From: M3007 sp033764075
GTDB taxonomy: Bacteria > Bacteroidota > Bacteroidia > Chitinophagales > Saprospiraceae
DNA length: 64,000 bases
Direction of reading: 5' to 3'
Assembly: GCA_033764075.1 (NCBI GenBank)
Contig: JANRJH010000044.1
Coordinates: forward strand, 1-64,000
The position numbers and the translations under genes are program-made. Below the pieces are notes generated by a model. That model made no database searches and was not told the origin of the DNA. It worked only from the letters and a program-made list of their open reading frames with translations. Of the stretch, positions 10,662 to 20,700 are shown piece by piece; the first letter of the stretch is position 1; every line of letters begins with the position of its first letter.

Positions 10662-11426
10662 ATGAAAATTGCCCTTTTTTCCGACATCCACGCCAACCTG
10701 CCGGCGTTGGAGGCCTTTTTTGCCGACCTGGACACGCGCGGCGCCGATGCGGTATTTTGCCTCGGTGACCTGGTGGGCTACAACATCTGGCCCAACGAGG
10801 TGATTCGCGAGATTCGCCGCCGCGGCATCCCCACCATTGCAGGCAACTACGATTACGGCATCGGGCGCAGCAGCGACGACTGCGGGTGCGCCTACAAAAC
10901 CGATGAGGAGCGCGCCAACGGAGCGGTGAGCATCGCCAACACCAACCGCTGGGTGGAGCCCGAAGAGCGCGGGTACCTGCGCACCCTGCCCCGGCATTTC
11001 CGACTCGAGTTCGACATGAGCGACCGGGATCCCCTCACCGTCATGCTTGTGCACGGCAGCCCGCGCAAGATCAACGAGTACCTGTTTGAAGACCGGGAGG
11101 AAAAAAGCCTGCTGCGCATCGTCCGCGACGCCGGCGCCGACGTGCTGTGCTTCGGCCACACGCACAAGCCGTACCACCGTATCCTGGAAGACGACGGCCG
11201 TTTTTACCACGCCGTCAACATCGGTTCGGTGGGCAAGCCCAAGGACGGCAATCCACAGGGCGGATACGCCATGCTGCACCTCAACGAGGACGCATCCGCC
11301 GGCGCTGCCGACAGCGTGCGCGTCGAGTTTGTTCGTTTCCACTACGACGTGGAGCGCGCGGCCCGGGCGGTGGAAGAAAGCGGGTTGCCCCTGGCGTATG
11401 CGGAAGCGCTGCGCAAGGGTGTTTGA
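10662..11426 (+). CDS. Calcineurin-like metallophosphoesterase, last gene of the ars operon
   Basis: 254 residues, 18 bases after acr3 and on the same strand, so probably cotranscribed. The complete two-metal site is visible: FSDIHANLPALEA (D, H), CLGDLVGY (GD), IAGNYDYG (N in place of GNHD), LVHGSPR (H) and CFGHTHKPY (GHTH). This pattern is that of YfcE/MJ0936-like phosphodiesterases, single-domain cytosolic enzymes. It shows no signal peptide. A role in arsenic resistance is only suggested by position; cleavage of an arsenate or organophosphate adduct is one possibility. Confidence 0.87.
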   Translation: MKIALFSDIHANLPALEAFFADLDTRGADAVFCLGDLVGYNIWPNEVIREIRRRGIPTIAGNYDYGIGRSSDDCGCAYKTDEERANGAVSIANTNRWVEPEERGYLRTLPRHFRLEFDMSDRDPLTVMLVHGSPRKINEYLFEDREEKSLLRIVRDAGADVLCFGHTHKPYHRILEDDGRFYHAVNIGSVGKPKDGNPQGGYAMLHLNEDASAGAADSVRVEFVRFHYDVERAARAVEESGLPLAYAEALRKGV

Positions 11427-11466
11427 TGCTTAACGGATTCGTAATATTCGTTTAACACTGCCGGTT

Positions 11467-11474
11467 TAATTTTG
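11467..11474 (+). promoter_or_regulatory. Candidate -7 element for the secreted phosphatase gene
   Basis: TAATTTTG fits TAnnTTTG exactly and lies 21 bases before the ATG at 11496. No good TTTG is found 19-21 bases upstream. If real, the phosphatase gene is transcribed separately from the ars operon. Confidence 0.4.
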
Positions 11475-11495
11475 GGGAAACTAAAATCCTCCCTT

Positions 11496-14228
11496 ATGAA
11501 AAAACTGGTTGTCATCTTGTTGTGCGCGTTCAGCACCTTGCTGAACGCGCAAACACTTTCCCCATACCTGCAGGGTGTAACCCCGAATTCCATCTGGATC
11601 ACCTGGAAGACATCGTCCAATACAGAGTCGGTTGTCGAGTACGGCACATCGGCCGGCAGTCTGGGCGCCATCGCCACCGGCGGCACCCAGATTTTCAGTG
11701 ATGCGGGCTACCCCAATAATTACTACTACCACAGCGTACAGCTTACCGGCCTCCAGCCCAACAGCAAGTACTTCTACCGGATTAAAACGGGCAGCCTGGT
11801 GTCGGACGTTCAACATTTCCGCACCCTGCCCCTGCCCGGCCAACCGATGACGCCGGACGGGCACGTGCGCTTCCTGATTATGGGCGACAACCAGATCAAG
11901 GCCCAACCCCGGTTCGACTCCCTGGTGGTGTACGCCAAACGGCAATGCGAGGCGTTATACGGCCCTCATTTCAACGACTCGGTGAGCATGATCCTCATGG
12001 TGGGCGACCAGGTAGACGTGGGTACCCTCGACCACTACGAAAATGTACACTTCTCGAAGTGCCGCTACCTGTCCGGCCTACTGCCCATCAGCACCATCAT
12101 CGGTAACCACGAAACCTATGGCACCCTGCAACTCGGCGCCTATGAGAATCACTTTTTCTACGATCAAATCCAGTACGCCGATGTTCCTTCCAATACCGAG
12201 CGTTACTACGCTTTTCAGGTGGGCCCGGTGATTATCATCAACTTGAACACCGAAGCCACCAGTGGCGCCGCCGGCCTGGCCCAGTACACCTGGTTGCAAC
12301 AGGTGGTCAACAAGGCCAATAACGATCCGTCGGTCCAGTGGATTATGTCGTTCGGTCACCGTCCCTACCAGGCGGAGCAGTATGTGGGTGATATTTCTCC
12401 CTGGATCCGCAACACAGCCGTGCCATTCCTGAGTGCCTCTCCGAAATTCTTCATGCACGTGGGGGCGCACCACCACCTGTACGCGCGCGGACAGCTCAAG
12501 GAAACGCCCAATTACCACATTATTTCAGGAGGTACCGCCTGGGATCAATACTGGGGCATGAGCACGGAAACGGACTTTGACGACGTGCAAAAAACCCTCT
12601 CCAACTGGCCCTACCAGATCGTTGATTTCGATCTCCTGCGCCAGCGCGTCGACGTGCAAACGTATTCTGTGGGCAGCATCTACCGCTGGCACGACAACCG
12701 CCTGATCGACTCGTTTCACCGCACCTTCGGCCAGGAAATCCCGGAAACACCCGAGGTGAACGTGGCTGCCGACACTGTTGAATTGCCGTTCACGGCAATT
12801 TCCGCCGCCTTCTCTTCTCCGGAGGGAGAACTGCTGAACAGCACCCAATTCCAGATTGCGGCTTCCCCGGACTTTGCCGCGCCGGTGCTGGATAAATTGC
12901 GCGATTTTGAAAATTACTTCGGTTCGGCAGGCGCTCCTGATACGACCAAAGATATCAACCTTGGCCTTAACATCCTCGAATACAACGTTCCCGTCGGGGC
13001 CCTGCCCAACGGTAAACACTATGTGCGTGCCCGCCACCGCGACCGCAACCTGGAATGGTCAGGCTGGTCGGCGCCCGATTCGTTTGTGGTCGTCAACAGC
13101 GTACAGGGCTTTCCCAGGATTACGCTCGATAAGGCGCAATACGCCACCGGAGAAACCATCACCGTCACGTATGCCAACGGCCCCGGCCTGTCTACTGACT
13201 GGGTAGGCCTGTACAAAAAAGGCCAAACGCCGGGGCAAATCGCCTCCACCGTCTGGAGCTATGTGAACGGGTCTGGCGGCGTCCTCCAATTCACCCTGAC
13301 AGAACCGGGCGAATACTTTGCCGCCTTTTTTACCAATGACGGCTACACGGAAATCGCAGACCGCGTGACATTCTACTATGGCGACATCCCCGTGTTGCAC
13401 AGCGACAAGACGGCCTACGCCGAAGGCGAACCTGTGGTAATCACCTACGAAAATGCGCCTGCCCTGACCAATGACTGGATCGGTCTGTACAAGGTCGGCA
13501 TGACCCCGGGCGTAGTTGGTTCCGTTCAATGGTCGTATACATCCGACAAGGCCGGCACGCGCACCTTTGCCAACCTGCCGAAGGGTTATTATTTCGGGGT
13601 GTATTTCCTTCAGGATCAATACACGGAAGCGGGAGAGCGCATCTTTTTCTCCGTGGGCGACACCATTTCGCAGCTCATCATCGACAAAAGCATCTACAAC
13701 CTGGGCGAGTATATTGTGGCTACCTGGACCGACGGGCCTGGTATCCCCAAAGACTGGCTAGGCGTTTACCAGGCCTGGAAAGACCCGAACATAGACGTGC
13801 TTGACCAATACACATACATAGGTGGTCAACCGGAGGGCTCCCTTACCCTCAAAGACACCCTGGTGCCGGCCGTGCCCGGCAACTACTTCGTTGTACTGTT
13901 CACCAATGACTCCTACAACGAAGTATCAAACCGCTGCTATTTCACGATGGCAGACCCGTCCTCCAGCACGGGCAGCGCCATCAGCTCCAACGAGGGCGTC
14001 CGGTTGTTTCCCAACCCGGCGGGCGATTACAGCATCGTGGAGTCGGCTTACCCAATCGACAAGGTGGAAGTGCTGAGTCAGGACGGGCGCCTGCTCTACC
14101 GCTCCACCACGAACGCCGGGAACCAACAGTTCACTTTGCTGAACCAGCAATTGCCCGAGGGTACGTATTTTGTGAAGGTTTATTCCCGGAAATTGTACAC
14201 GCTGCGGATGGTTGTTCAGCGGCCGTAA
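11496..14228 (+). CDS. Secreted purple-acid-phosphatase-like metallophosphoesterase with repeat modules and T9SS tail
   Basis: 910 residues from ATG 11496, followed by a signal peptide (KKLVVILLCAFSTLLNAQ). Residues about 20-110 form the fibronectin-like domain usual before purple acid phosphatase catalytic domains. Metal ligands follow: IMGDNQIK, LMVGDQVDVG, IGNHETYG, SFGHRPY, HVGAHHHLYARG. Near 543, 636 and 725 start three tandem modules of about 90 residues sharing TxDWxGLYKxGxTPG-type sequence. The end (about 835-910) is a type IX secretion sorting domain (LFPNPAGDYSIVES, then PEGTYFVKVYS). It should be exported to the surface or medium. Substrate unknown; phosphate monoesters are likely. 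Confidence 0.87.
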   Translation: MKKLVVILLCAFSTLLNAQTLSPYLQGVTPNSIWITWKTSSNTESVVEYGTSAGSLGAIATGGTQIFSDAGYPNNYYYHSVQLTGLQPNSKYFYRIKTGSLVSDVQHFRTLPLPGQPMTPDGHVRFLIMGDNQIKAQPRFDSLVVYAKRQCEALYGPHFNDSVSMILMVGDQVDVGTLDHYENVHFSKCRYLSGLLPISTIIGNHETYGTLQLGAYENHFFYDQIQYADVPSNTERYYAFQVGPVIIINLNTEATSGAAGLAQYTWLQQVVNKANNDPSVQWIMSFGHRPYQAEQYVGDISPWIRNTAVPFLSASPKFFMHVGAHHHLYARGQLKETPNYHIISGGTAWDQYWGMSTETDFDDVQKTLSNWPYQIVDFDLLRQRVDVQTYSVGSIYRWHDNRLIDSFHRTFGQEIPETPEVNVAADTVELPFTAISAAFSSPEGELLNSTQFQIAASPDFAAPVLDKLRDFENYFGSAGAPDTTKDINLGLNILEYNVPVGALPNGKHYVRARHRDRNLEWSGWSAPDSFVVVNSVQGFPRITLDKAQYATGETITVTYANGPGLSTDWVGLYKKGQTPGQIASTVWSYVNGSGGVLQFTLTEPGEYFAAFFTNDGYTEIADRVTFYYGDIPVLHSDKTAYAEGEPVVITYENAPALTNDWIGLYKVGMTPGVVGSVQWSYTSDKAGTRTFANLPKGYYFGVYFLQDQYTEAGERIFFSVGDTISQLIIDKSIYNLGEYIVATWTDGPGIPKDWLGVYQAWKDPNIDVLDQYTYIGGQPEGSLTLKDTLVPAVPGNYFVVLFTNDSYNEVSNRCYFTMADPSSSTGSAISSNEGVRLFPNPAGDYSIVESAYPIDKVEVLSQDGRLLYRSTTNAGNQQFTLLNQQLPEGTYFVKVYSRKLYTLRMVVQRP

Positions 14229-14241
14229 AATATGCGGCCTT

Positions 14242-17200
14242 TTACATATTCCGCCGGTACTGCCCGCCCACCTCATACAGCGCGTGGGAAATTTGACCCA
14301 GCGAGCAACACTTCACGGCCTCCATCAATTCGGCGAAGATGTTTCCGTTGTGCACCGCCGTGTCCTGTAGTTTGCGCAGGGCCGAAGGGCCTTTTTGGGT
14401 GTTTGCCTCGTGGAGAATGCGCAGGGTCTGGATCTGCTCTTCCTTTTCCTGCTCGGTGGCGCGGATCACCTCGCCCGGAACGATGGTCGGCGATCCTTCT
14501 TTGCTCAGGAAGGTGTTCACACCGATGAGCGGCAGTTCGCCGGTGTGCTTGAGGGTCTCGTAGTAAAGGCTTTCCTCCTGGATTTTGCCGCGCTGGTACA
14601 TGGTTTCCATGGCGCCCAGCACGCCGCCCCGTTCGGTAATCCGGTCGAACTCGGCGAGTACGGCCTCTTCCACCAGGTCTGTGAGCTCTTCGATGATGAA
14701 GGCGCCCTGGAGCGGGTTTTCGTTTTTGGCCAGCCCCAGCTCGTGGTTGATGATGAGCTGGATGGCCATGGCGCGGCGCACCGACTCCTCGGTGGGCGTG
14801 GTGATGGCCTCGTCGTAGGCGTTGGTGTGCAGGGAGTTGCAGTTGTCGTAAATGGCGTACAGGGCCTGGAGGGTCGTCCGGATGTCGTTGAACGCGATCT
14901 CCTGGGCGTGCAGGGACCGGCCGGAGGTCTGGATGTGGTACTTGAGCATCTGGCTGCGCTCGTTGGCCTCATACAGTCCTTTCATGGCTTTGGCCCACAG
15001 GCGGCGCGCCACCCGGCCGATGACGGCGTACTCCGGATCGACGCCGTTGGAGAAGAAGAAGGACAGGTTGGGCGCGAAGTCGTCTACATGCATGCCCCGG
15101 CTGCGGTAGTACTCCACGAACGTGAAGCCATTGGCCAGCGTGAAGGCGAGCTGGGAGATGGGATTGGCGCCGGCCTCGGCGATGTGGTATCCGGAAATGG
15201 ACACCGAATAGAAGTTGCGCACCTGGTGGTCGATGAAGTGCTGCTGCACGTCGCCCATGAGGCGCAGGCTGAACTCGGTGCTGAAGATGCAGGTGTTCTG
15301 GGCCTGGTCTTCCTTGAGGATGTCGGCCTGCACGGTGCCGCGCACGGCCGAGAGGGCCCTGGCTTTGATCGGGGCGTACACGTGGGGCTCGAGCACCTCG
15401 TCGCCGGTGATGCCCAGCAGCAGCAGGCCCAGCCCGTCGTTGCCCTCGGGCAGCTCGCCGCGGTATTGGGGTCGTTCGAGGCCGCGGTCGTCGTATTTCT
15501 CTTTGAGTTTGGCCTCCACGAGGTGCTCGAGCCGGTGCTCCCGGATGTACAGCTCGCACTGCTGGTCAATGGCCGCGTTCATAAAAAAGGCCGCGATGGT
15601 GGCTGCGGGCCCGTTGATGGTCATGGATACCGAGGTTTTCGGGTCGCAGAGGTCGAAGCCGGAGTACAGCTTTTTGGCGTCATCCAGGCAGCATACAGAC
15701 ACACCGGAGTTGCCGATTTTGCCGTAGATGTCGGGCCGGTAGTCGGGGTCTTCTCCGTACAGCGTTACGGAGTCGAAGGCGGTGGACAGGCGGTTGGCGG
15801 GCATGCCCAGGCTCACGTAGTGGAAGCGGCGGTTGGTGCGTTCGGGGCCGCCCTCGCCGGCGAACATGCGCGTGGGGTCTTCGCCCTGGCGTTTGAAGGG
15901 GAACACGCCGGCGGTGTACGGAAACTCGCCCGGTACGTTTTCCTGCAGGCACCAATACAGGATTTCGCCCCAGTCGTGGTACTTGGGCAGGCTCACCCGC
16001 GGGATGCGCGTATGGCTCAGGCTTTTGGTGTGCGTCTGCACACGGATGTCCTTGCCGCGCACCTGATACACGTATTCGTCGGCGGCGTAGCGGCTTTTTT
16101 TCTCTTCCCAGCCCTCGAGGATGCGCTGGCATTCGCCGTCGAGGTCTTTGTACAGGTCGTCGAAGCGTTGTTGCAGGGTGCTGAGCAGTTCCTCTGGGGC
16201 CTGGCTTTGACGCAGGGTGTCGATGGTGGTTTTCAGGCCAAAGAGTTTTCGGGCGAGCGCCACCTGCTTGTCCACCCAATGGTCGTATTTGCGGTTATTC
16301 TCGCTGATCTCGCTGAGGTAGCGCACACGGGCCGGGGGGATGATGTAGATTTTTTCAGACAGTTCGCTGCCGGCCTGAAACTGGGAGCGAAAGGCGGTTC
16401 CGCAGCGCTCGTCGAGCAGGTCGATGATGCGGCGGTAGAGCTGGTTGACGCCCGGGTCGTTGAACTGGCTGGCGATGCACCCGAACACGGGCATCTGGTC
16501 TGCAGGTGTTTCCCAGGCGTTGCGGTTGCGCTGCACCTGCTTGCGCACATCGCGCAGGGCGTCGAGGGCGCCGCGCTTGTCGAACTTGTTGATGGCGATC
16601 ACGTCGGCGAAGTCCAGCATATCGATCTTTTCGAGCTGGGAGGCGGCGCCAAACTCGGGCGTCATCACATACAGGCTGGCGTTGCTGTGGTCCACGATCT
16701 CGGTGTCGCTCTGGCCGATGCCGCTGGTTTCGAGGAGGATGAGGTCGAACCGGGCGGCTTTGAGCACGTCCACCGCCGACTGCACATATTTGGACAGGGC
16801 CAGGTTGCTCTGGCGGGTGGCCAGCGAACGCATGTACACGCGCGGGTTGTGGATGCTGTTCATACGGATGCGGTCGCCGAGCAGCGCGCCGCCGGTTTTT
16901 CGCTTCGAGGGGTCGACGGAGATGATGCCCACGGTTTTATCAGGGAAATCGTACAGAAAACGGCGTACGAGTTCGTCGACCATGGAGGATTTGCCGGAGC
17001 CGCCGGTGCCGGTGATGCCGAGCACGGGGACCTCGGCTGCAGGCGACAGGCCGGGGTGCACCTGCTGTTCAAACAGTTCGGGGTTGTTTTCGGCAATGGA
17101 GATGAGACGGGCGATGGCGCGGTTGCGCGTGAACTGGTCGGGGGCGGCGAGGCGGCCGAGTTCGTCGGTAAGGGATTCGCCGACGGGGAAGTCGCATTGC

Positions 17201-17622
17201 TGGAGCAAGTCGTTGATCATGCCCTGCAGGCCCATGCGGCGTCCGTCGTCGGGGTGGTAAATCCGGTTGATGCCGTAGGCGTGCAGTTCCTCGATCTCCG
17301 AGGGCAGGATGGTGCCGCCCCCGCCGCCGAAGAGTTTGATGTGTCCGGCGCCGCGCTCGCGCAACAGGTCGTACATATATTTGAAAAACTCCATGTGGCC
17401 ACCCTGGTAGGAGGTGATGGCGATGCCTTGCACGTCTTCCTGTATGGCGCAGTCGACAATCTCCTGCACGCTGCGGTTGTGACCCAGGTGGATGATTTCG
17501 GCGCCGGTGGCCTGCAGGATGCGGCGCATGATGTTGATGGCGGCGTCGTGCCCGTCGAACAGGCTGGCGGCGGTCACGAGGCGGATCTTATGGGTGGGCT
17601 GGTAGGGCGTTTGTTGTTGCAT
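14242..17622 (-). CDS. icmF: Fused isobutyryl-CoA mutase (IcmF)
   Basis: 1126 residues. Adenosylcobalamin-dependent isomerase interconverting isobutyryl-CoA and n-butyryl-CoA, with its G-protein chaperone built in. Order: B12-binding domain with FDGHDAAINIMRR (about 20-33), followed by HLGHNRS; a MeaB-type GTPase with P-loop GITGTGGSGKSS (about 205), SVDPSKRKTGGALLGD and NKFDKRG; then the TIM-barrel substrate domain (about 560 to the end) with HYVSLGMPANRLSTAFDS, SVSISGYHIAEAGANP and HTNAYDEA. The fusion order is that of IcmF and not methylmalonyl-CoA mutase. On the minus strand TACCTTTG (complement at 17649-17656) is a candidate -7 element. It converges with the phosphatase gene, 13 bases between stops. 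Confidence 0.95.
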   Translation of the reverse strand: MQQQTPYQPTHKIRLVTAASLFDGHDAAINIMRRILQATGAEIIHLGHNRSVQEIVDCAIQEDVQGIAITSYQGGHMEFFKYMYDLLRERGAGHIKLFGGGGGTILPSEIEELHAYGINRIYHPDDGRRMGLQGMINDLLQQCDFPVGESLTDELGRLAAPDQFTRNRAIARLISIAENNPELFEQQVHPGLSPAAEVPVLGITGTGGSGKSSMVDELVRRFLYDFPDKTVGIISVDPSKRKTGGALLGDRIRMNSIHNPRVYMRSLATRQSNLALSKYVQSAVDVLKAARFDLILLETSGIGQSDTEIVDHSNASLYVMTPEFGAASQLEKIDMLDFADVIAINKFDKRGALDALRDVRKQVQRNRNAWETPADQMPVFGCIASQFNDPGVNQLYRRIIDLLDERCGTAFRSQFQAGSELSEKIYIIPPARVRYLSEISENNRKYDHWVDKQVALARKLFGLKTTIDTLRQSQAPEELLSTLQQRFDDLYKDLDGECQRILEGWEEKKSRYAADEYVYQVRGKDIRVQTHTKSLSHTRIPRVSLPKYHDWGEILYWCLQENVPGEFPYTAGVFPFKRQGEDPTRMFAGEGGPERTNRRFHYVSLGMPANRLSTAFDSVTLYGEDPDYRPDIYGKIGNSGVSVCCLDDAKKLYSGFDLCDPKTSVSMTINGPAATIAAFFMNAAIDQQCELYIREHRLEHLVEAKLKEKYDDRGLERPQYRGELPEGNDGLGLLLLGITGDEVLEPHVYAPIKARALSAVRGTVQADILKEDQAQNTCIFSTEFSLRLMGDVQQHFIDHQVRNFYSVSISGYHIAEAGANPISQLAFTLANGFTFVEYYRSRGMHVDDFAPNLSFFFSNGVDPEYAVIGRVARRLWAKAMKGLYEANERSQMLKYHIQTSGRSLHAQEIAFNDIRTTLQALYAIYDNCNSLHTNAYDEAITTPTEESVRRAMAIQLIINHELGLAKNENPLQGAFIIEELTDLVEEAVLAEFDRITERGGVLGAMETMYQRGKIQEESLYYETLKHTGELPLIGVNTFLSKEGSPTIVPGEVIRATEQEKEEQIQTLRILHEANTQKGPSALRKLQDTAVHNGNIFAELMEAVKCCSLGQISHALYEVGGQYRRNM

Positions 17623-17795
17623 GGTGTGGTGGTGTCGTGTGACGGGTACAAAGGTAGGGCGAATGGCCCCAACATTTGCCTAATTCCGGCATTTGATACG
17701 GTTACCCTCAAAATGACCTGAACTACTTTTTTACCGGTTGGTTTTAAAATCGCCTACAACGGCAAATGTTGTCAAACCAAACCAAAACTATTGTT

Positions 17796-20700
17796 ATGAA
17801 TCAAATGCTTTACAAAAAAGGGGTGCTCAGCCTGTTGACCCTGCTCTTGTTTTTTGGAACATCTGTCGGCACACTTGCCTTCGCCAACTGTTCGGTAACC
17901 ATCACCGGTCCTACCTTTCGCTGTGGCCCGGGCGGGGTAGGCCTCACGTCCGTGCCCGTCAACACCCAGGGCAACATCACCTATGCCTGGTCAACGGGTT
18001 CCACCAGCCCGAACCTGCACGCGTTCGTCAGCCAGACGACCACCTTTACCCTGACGATCACCGACGCCACGGGCTGCACCGCCACAGCTTCGCACACGGT
18101 AACCGTCAATGCCCCCATGACACCGGTAACGGTGAGCGTTTCGCCGGCAGGCCCCTACTGCCTCGGTCAGCAAACGACCGTGACGGCCAGCCACGCCAGC
18201 AATAATGGTCCGTTTACTTACCTGTGGTCAAACGGCGCCCCTTCGCAGCCCGTGGTCACCTATGAAGTGGTGAACGGTGGCGGCCACCCGCCGACAGGCA
18301 ACATATCGGTAACCGTCACCAATGCAGAGGGATGCAGTTGGGCTACGCCCAATACGTTTTTCACGGTGACGCCATTTTTTCCCACCATCGTTTCCGACTC
18401 TATTCTCCCACGCTGTGAAGGACAATTGCTCAACCTGCGCGCCACTACCCAGTCCAACTGGACCATCACCCAGTACGCCTGGTCTACCGGTGAGACGACA
18501 CCCCAGATCATGGTGGGTACCGCCGGCACCTACCAGCTAACCGTCACCAACCAAAACGGTTGCACGGCTGCCCGATCCTTCCATGTATCGGGCTTCAAAC
18601 CTAACCCGGAATTTGAACTCACCGGACCCGAGTACCTCTGTCCCGGGAAAAAGGGACGGATCTTTGTCGATTATAAAGGTAACAACCCCCTCTACCTCTG
18701 GAATCCGGCCTTGCCCAACGTGCCTAATCCCGAAATTGATGCGGCGGGAACATACTCGCTTTCTCTGCTCGCCACCAACGGATGCTCCACCACCAAATCG
18801 ATCGACGTAAAACCCGGCTCCACCCCGGCTGTAGACATAGCGGGCATTCCGGCCGTATGCGCCAACGAACAGGCACCGCGCACCCTGTCTGTGAACAGCC
18901 CGGCAACCTTGACCGACTACCGGTGGAATACCGGGGAGGAAACCGCCGAGATCAACGTGGATCAGCCCGGCACATACGCAGTCACGGTGACCAATAACCA
19001 GGGCTGCACGGGCGTCGACAACCAGTTGGTGGTCGATGGCAGCGCCTTCAGTGTTAATATTTCCGGTGTTTCCACCATGTGCCTGGGCGACACGGTGCCG
19101 CTGAGCGTGGTGCAGTCCTTCAACCAGTACGAATGGTCGAGTGGCAGCACTACCCGGCAGATCAATGCGATGGAGCCTGGCGACTACTTCGTGACCGTCA
19201 CCAACCAGTTCGGCTGCACCGGAACAGCCAAATACACGGTGCAGGCCAAGTCACTGGGACTCACCCTGTCCCAGAGCGGCCCCATCTGCCCCGGCGATAC
19301 TGCCCGCCTCAACGCTACGGGCAACAACATCGTTTCGTACAAGTGGTCGAACGGCGAAAACAAGCCGCAAACCGCCGTCACCCGCCCCGGCACCTACCAA
19401 GTGACCGTGACCGACAACCTGGGCTGCGGCGCCAGAGGAATCGTCAGCGTGCCCTCCAAGGCGGTTGACAACAACAAGATTCAAATGCTGCCCTACGCCT
19501 GCGACGGCCGGATGACCCTCCGCATTCGCCCCGACAGCCTGTCCGCCTTCGCCTGGAGTACCGGCGATACGCTCCAGAACCTTTCGGTAAACCAGTCTGG
19601 TAACTACGCCGTGCGCATCACCTCCAAAGACGGCTGCATCAGCGCCGATACCGCAGCCGTGAACGTACCGGCCTGGCAGGCTGTTGCCATCGACCGCCAG
19701 GGTGCTTTTTGTGAAAACAACCCGGCCACCCCGGTGAGCCTGAGCGCTACGCCCGGGTTTGCCCGCTACGCCTGGAGCACCGGCGACACCCTTGCCGGCA
19801 TCAGCACCATGCAGCCCGGCGCCTACACGGTGGATGCCTGGGACGCCCTGGGCTGCTTGTCCACGGCAACCGTTCAGTTGGCTGCTTCCAGCTTGCCCGA
19901 CGTTTCGCTCGACGTGTTGCCCTACGCCTGCGACGCGACCCGCACCCTCCAGGTTGGCAACGATTTATTTGCTGCCTACACCTGGTCCAACGGCGATCAA
20001 ACGCCGTCGGTCACCGTTAACGCCTCCGGCGACTACAGCGTGACGGTGAGCAACACCGACGGCTGCACCCAAACCGCCTCGATCACCGTGGATGTGCCCT
20101 CCTTGCCGGAGGTGGCCATCGCTGGCGTCGGGGCCCTCTGCCCGGGAGAAAGCACGGTGCTCAAGGCTACGCCCGGATTCAGCGCGTACACCTGGTCTAA
20201 TGGCGAACAAACCGAAAACATACAGGTCGGCAGCGCCGGCGCCTACACGGTGGTGGCCACCGATAACAACGGCTGCACCGCCGAGGCGACGCAAACGGTG
20301 GACGTGCTCCCGCTGGACCCCATCATTGTGCGCGGCGCCCGCAACATCTGCAAAGGCGGCGGCACCACGTTTACGGTCTTTGGCAACTGGACGTCCATCA
20401 GCTGGTCAACCGGCGAAACGGGCCCGGCCATCGACGCCTCCGCTGCCGGCGTGTACGCCGTGACCGCCACCAACGCCGCCGGCTGCCGCGCCGAAACCAC
20501 GGTTGAACTGGTGGTGGGCGACACCCTGACGCCCTCCGTGACGACGCTTCCCTACGCCTGCAACGGCGTGCTTACGCTCGACGCAGGCACGGGTTTTGCC
20601 TCCTACACCTGGTCCAACGGCGTCACCTCGACCGCTCAGGCCGTGACCGCCTCGGGCACTTATGCTGTTACGGTGAGCGACGGCAAGGGATGCACCGGTT

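Noticed and set aside
9594..11342. 582-codon antisense frame across acr3 and the phosphoesterase gene
   Set aside because: It spans two genuine genes on the opposite strand and shows no recognisable domain; low-complexity H/Q/G/D composition.
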